Below, piece after piece: positions 62,938 through 64,000 of a stretch of DNA of 64,000 bases. The DNA is from Progne subis subis. Taxonomy: Eukaryota > Chordata > Aves > Passeriformes > Hirundinidae. Each line of letters starts with the position of its first letter. Position 1 is the stretch's first letter. The notes beneath the pieces were generated by a model. It ran no database searches. It was not told the origin of the DNA and worked only from the letters and a program-made list of their open reading frames with translations. The position numbers and the translations under genes were made by a program. The DNA is taken from NCBI GenBank assembly GCA_022316685.1, contig JAKJHU010000076.1, positions 2,366,001 through 2,430,000 of the forward strand. The letters are read 5' to 3'.

Positions 62938-64000
62938 GGAAGAACAAGCTGGGAGTGTGTTGGGAACTTAAGCTCTGTGTCTGTCTGTGAGGACAGACAC
63001 ACAGTCTGAGTGATATGCTACAGTAGCCAGGCTGTAAAGCACCTCACATATTTAAGCAATCAAGAAAGATTTATCTATTAAATAATCGCTGCCACCCAAG
63101 GATATCTCTTAGGGAGGGTAAATACATCCTCACTGGCAGGTTCTAGACAGGCTAACTGATGCACCCTGAAGACAGGAGATGCTTGCACAAGGCAAGGTTA
63201 TTGTGTTGTTAACTCAGACAGATACAACTTCTGTAGTCTTAACTAATGCAATAAAGACCAACTGGAAAGAGAGTCATCTAATTCAGTTTTTGTAAGGGAT
63301 AATACAGTACTCAGGAGAGCTTCTTTCTAGTTGTAAAGGAAATTATTTTACCTGTGTATATAATCCTTGTCCATAGCAACATTAGGTGCATCTGTCTTTA
63401 CAGATTGGTTTGGCTTTTTACTTTTTTCAACCCTCTAACCCTACGCTAAGCCTTCACAGGGCACTGGTGTATGAGAACTTTTACTTTAGCTGTTACTACT
63501 CCCTTACAACAGGATACCTTCCTCTTTTCCCCTCCTTCCTGTCTGTTTCTTACTGTGCATCAGAAATATTAAATCCACCTACTGGTTCTTCTGCATACTT
63601 TACAAAAGAAGAGATATTGCTGAAATTATTGATGACTGAAAACAAGTCTTTTAAGTGGTGGTGTCACTTCACCTAGAACTACTCCCCTCACCCTTGATAT
63701 GCTCTAGAGCCTGAAAAACCCAAGTGTATTTATTTAATTATGAAGCTGTTATCTTTATATCTCTATCAGCTTTGGCAAAACATGAACATTGAGTTCTTAA
63801 CCTTGCTGGTTGTAGTGGTTTTGGTTCGCCAATTTGAGATTTCCCAGGCCAATGCTCCAAAACCAGCACACTGGTCAGTTTCTCAAACCAAACCTGCATC
63901 TCTGAATATTAGCTGCAAATATATATATTTTTAATGAGGTTGTCTTTAAGATTATCACAGTTGTACAATGATTGTTACTTGAGCGCAGTTACTTGCTGTT

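Larger units (their letters stand above)
55273..64000 (-). other. NRXN3: NRXN3 upstream intron, far end of the window
   Basis: No neurexin exon was found. The stretch holds poly-A runs, an A/C-rich block, a 10-bp-stem hairpin (62976-63001) and the GC-richer, CpG-containing patch at about 62300-62940 with a long open frame listed separately. If the paralogue call is right, the next upstream exon lies beyond 64000. Confidence 0.6.

Noticed and set aside
63386..63676. Frame beginning MHLSLQIGLAFYFF as a neurexin-beta first exon with signal peptide
   Set aside because: It is on the wrong strand for NRXN3, lacks the Ser/His-rich beta-specific sequence, and has no donor in the expected place.

Overview
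This is vertebrate, almost certainly avian, nuclear DNA: AT-rich, intron-dominated, with no operons, ribosome-binding sites or dense coding. The bird call rests on copies of CR1 (chicken repeat 1) LINEs, two LTRs that resemble bird endogenous-retrovirus LTRs, and a neurexin exon. The first LTR resembles a family I associate with non-galliform (neoavian) birds; that refinement is from memory and is weak.

The only protein-coding exon I can support is a 172-bp neurexin exon on the minus strand at 14451-14622. It has clean splice sites and encodes part of the sixth LNS domain, ending just before alternative splice site 4. Its residues ([25 protein letters not shown]) point to NRXN3 rather than NRXN1 or NRXN2. 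On this reading the whole window lies inside NRXN3, transcribed right to left. Positions 14623-64000 are the upstream intron (at least 49 kb) and 1-14450 the downstream intron. I could not find the splice-site-4 cassette exon in the 14.4 kb downstream, nor the preceding LNS6 exon in the 49 kb upstream.

The introns hold transposon fossils: a CR1 3' tail (5261-5379, +), a probable solo LTR (24221-24771, -), a CR1 fragment (27650-27775, -), a second, ERVK-like probable solo LTR (40948-41269, -) and a longer decayed CR1 with reverse-transcriptase-region similarity (54400-55272, +). They also hold a perfect (AAGAG)n microsatellite of about 179 bp, many long poly-A/poly-T runs, a C25A15 junction, several A/C- or T/G-rich low-complexity blocks, and a few strong inverted repeats.

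Nearly all open reading frames here look like chance frames, low-complexity translations or transposon fragments. The exceptions are the frame containing the neurexin exon and one unusually long, unrecognised 218-codon frame at 62281-62937 (-), reported as a candidate only. I found no previously undescribed biological system. The most useful leads are the position of the neurexin exon, the two LTRs lying in the sense orientation of a long neuronal intron, the unexplained ORF, and the palindromes.
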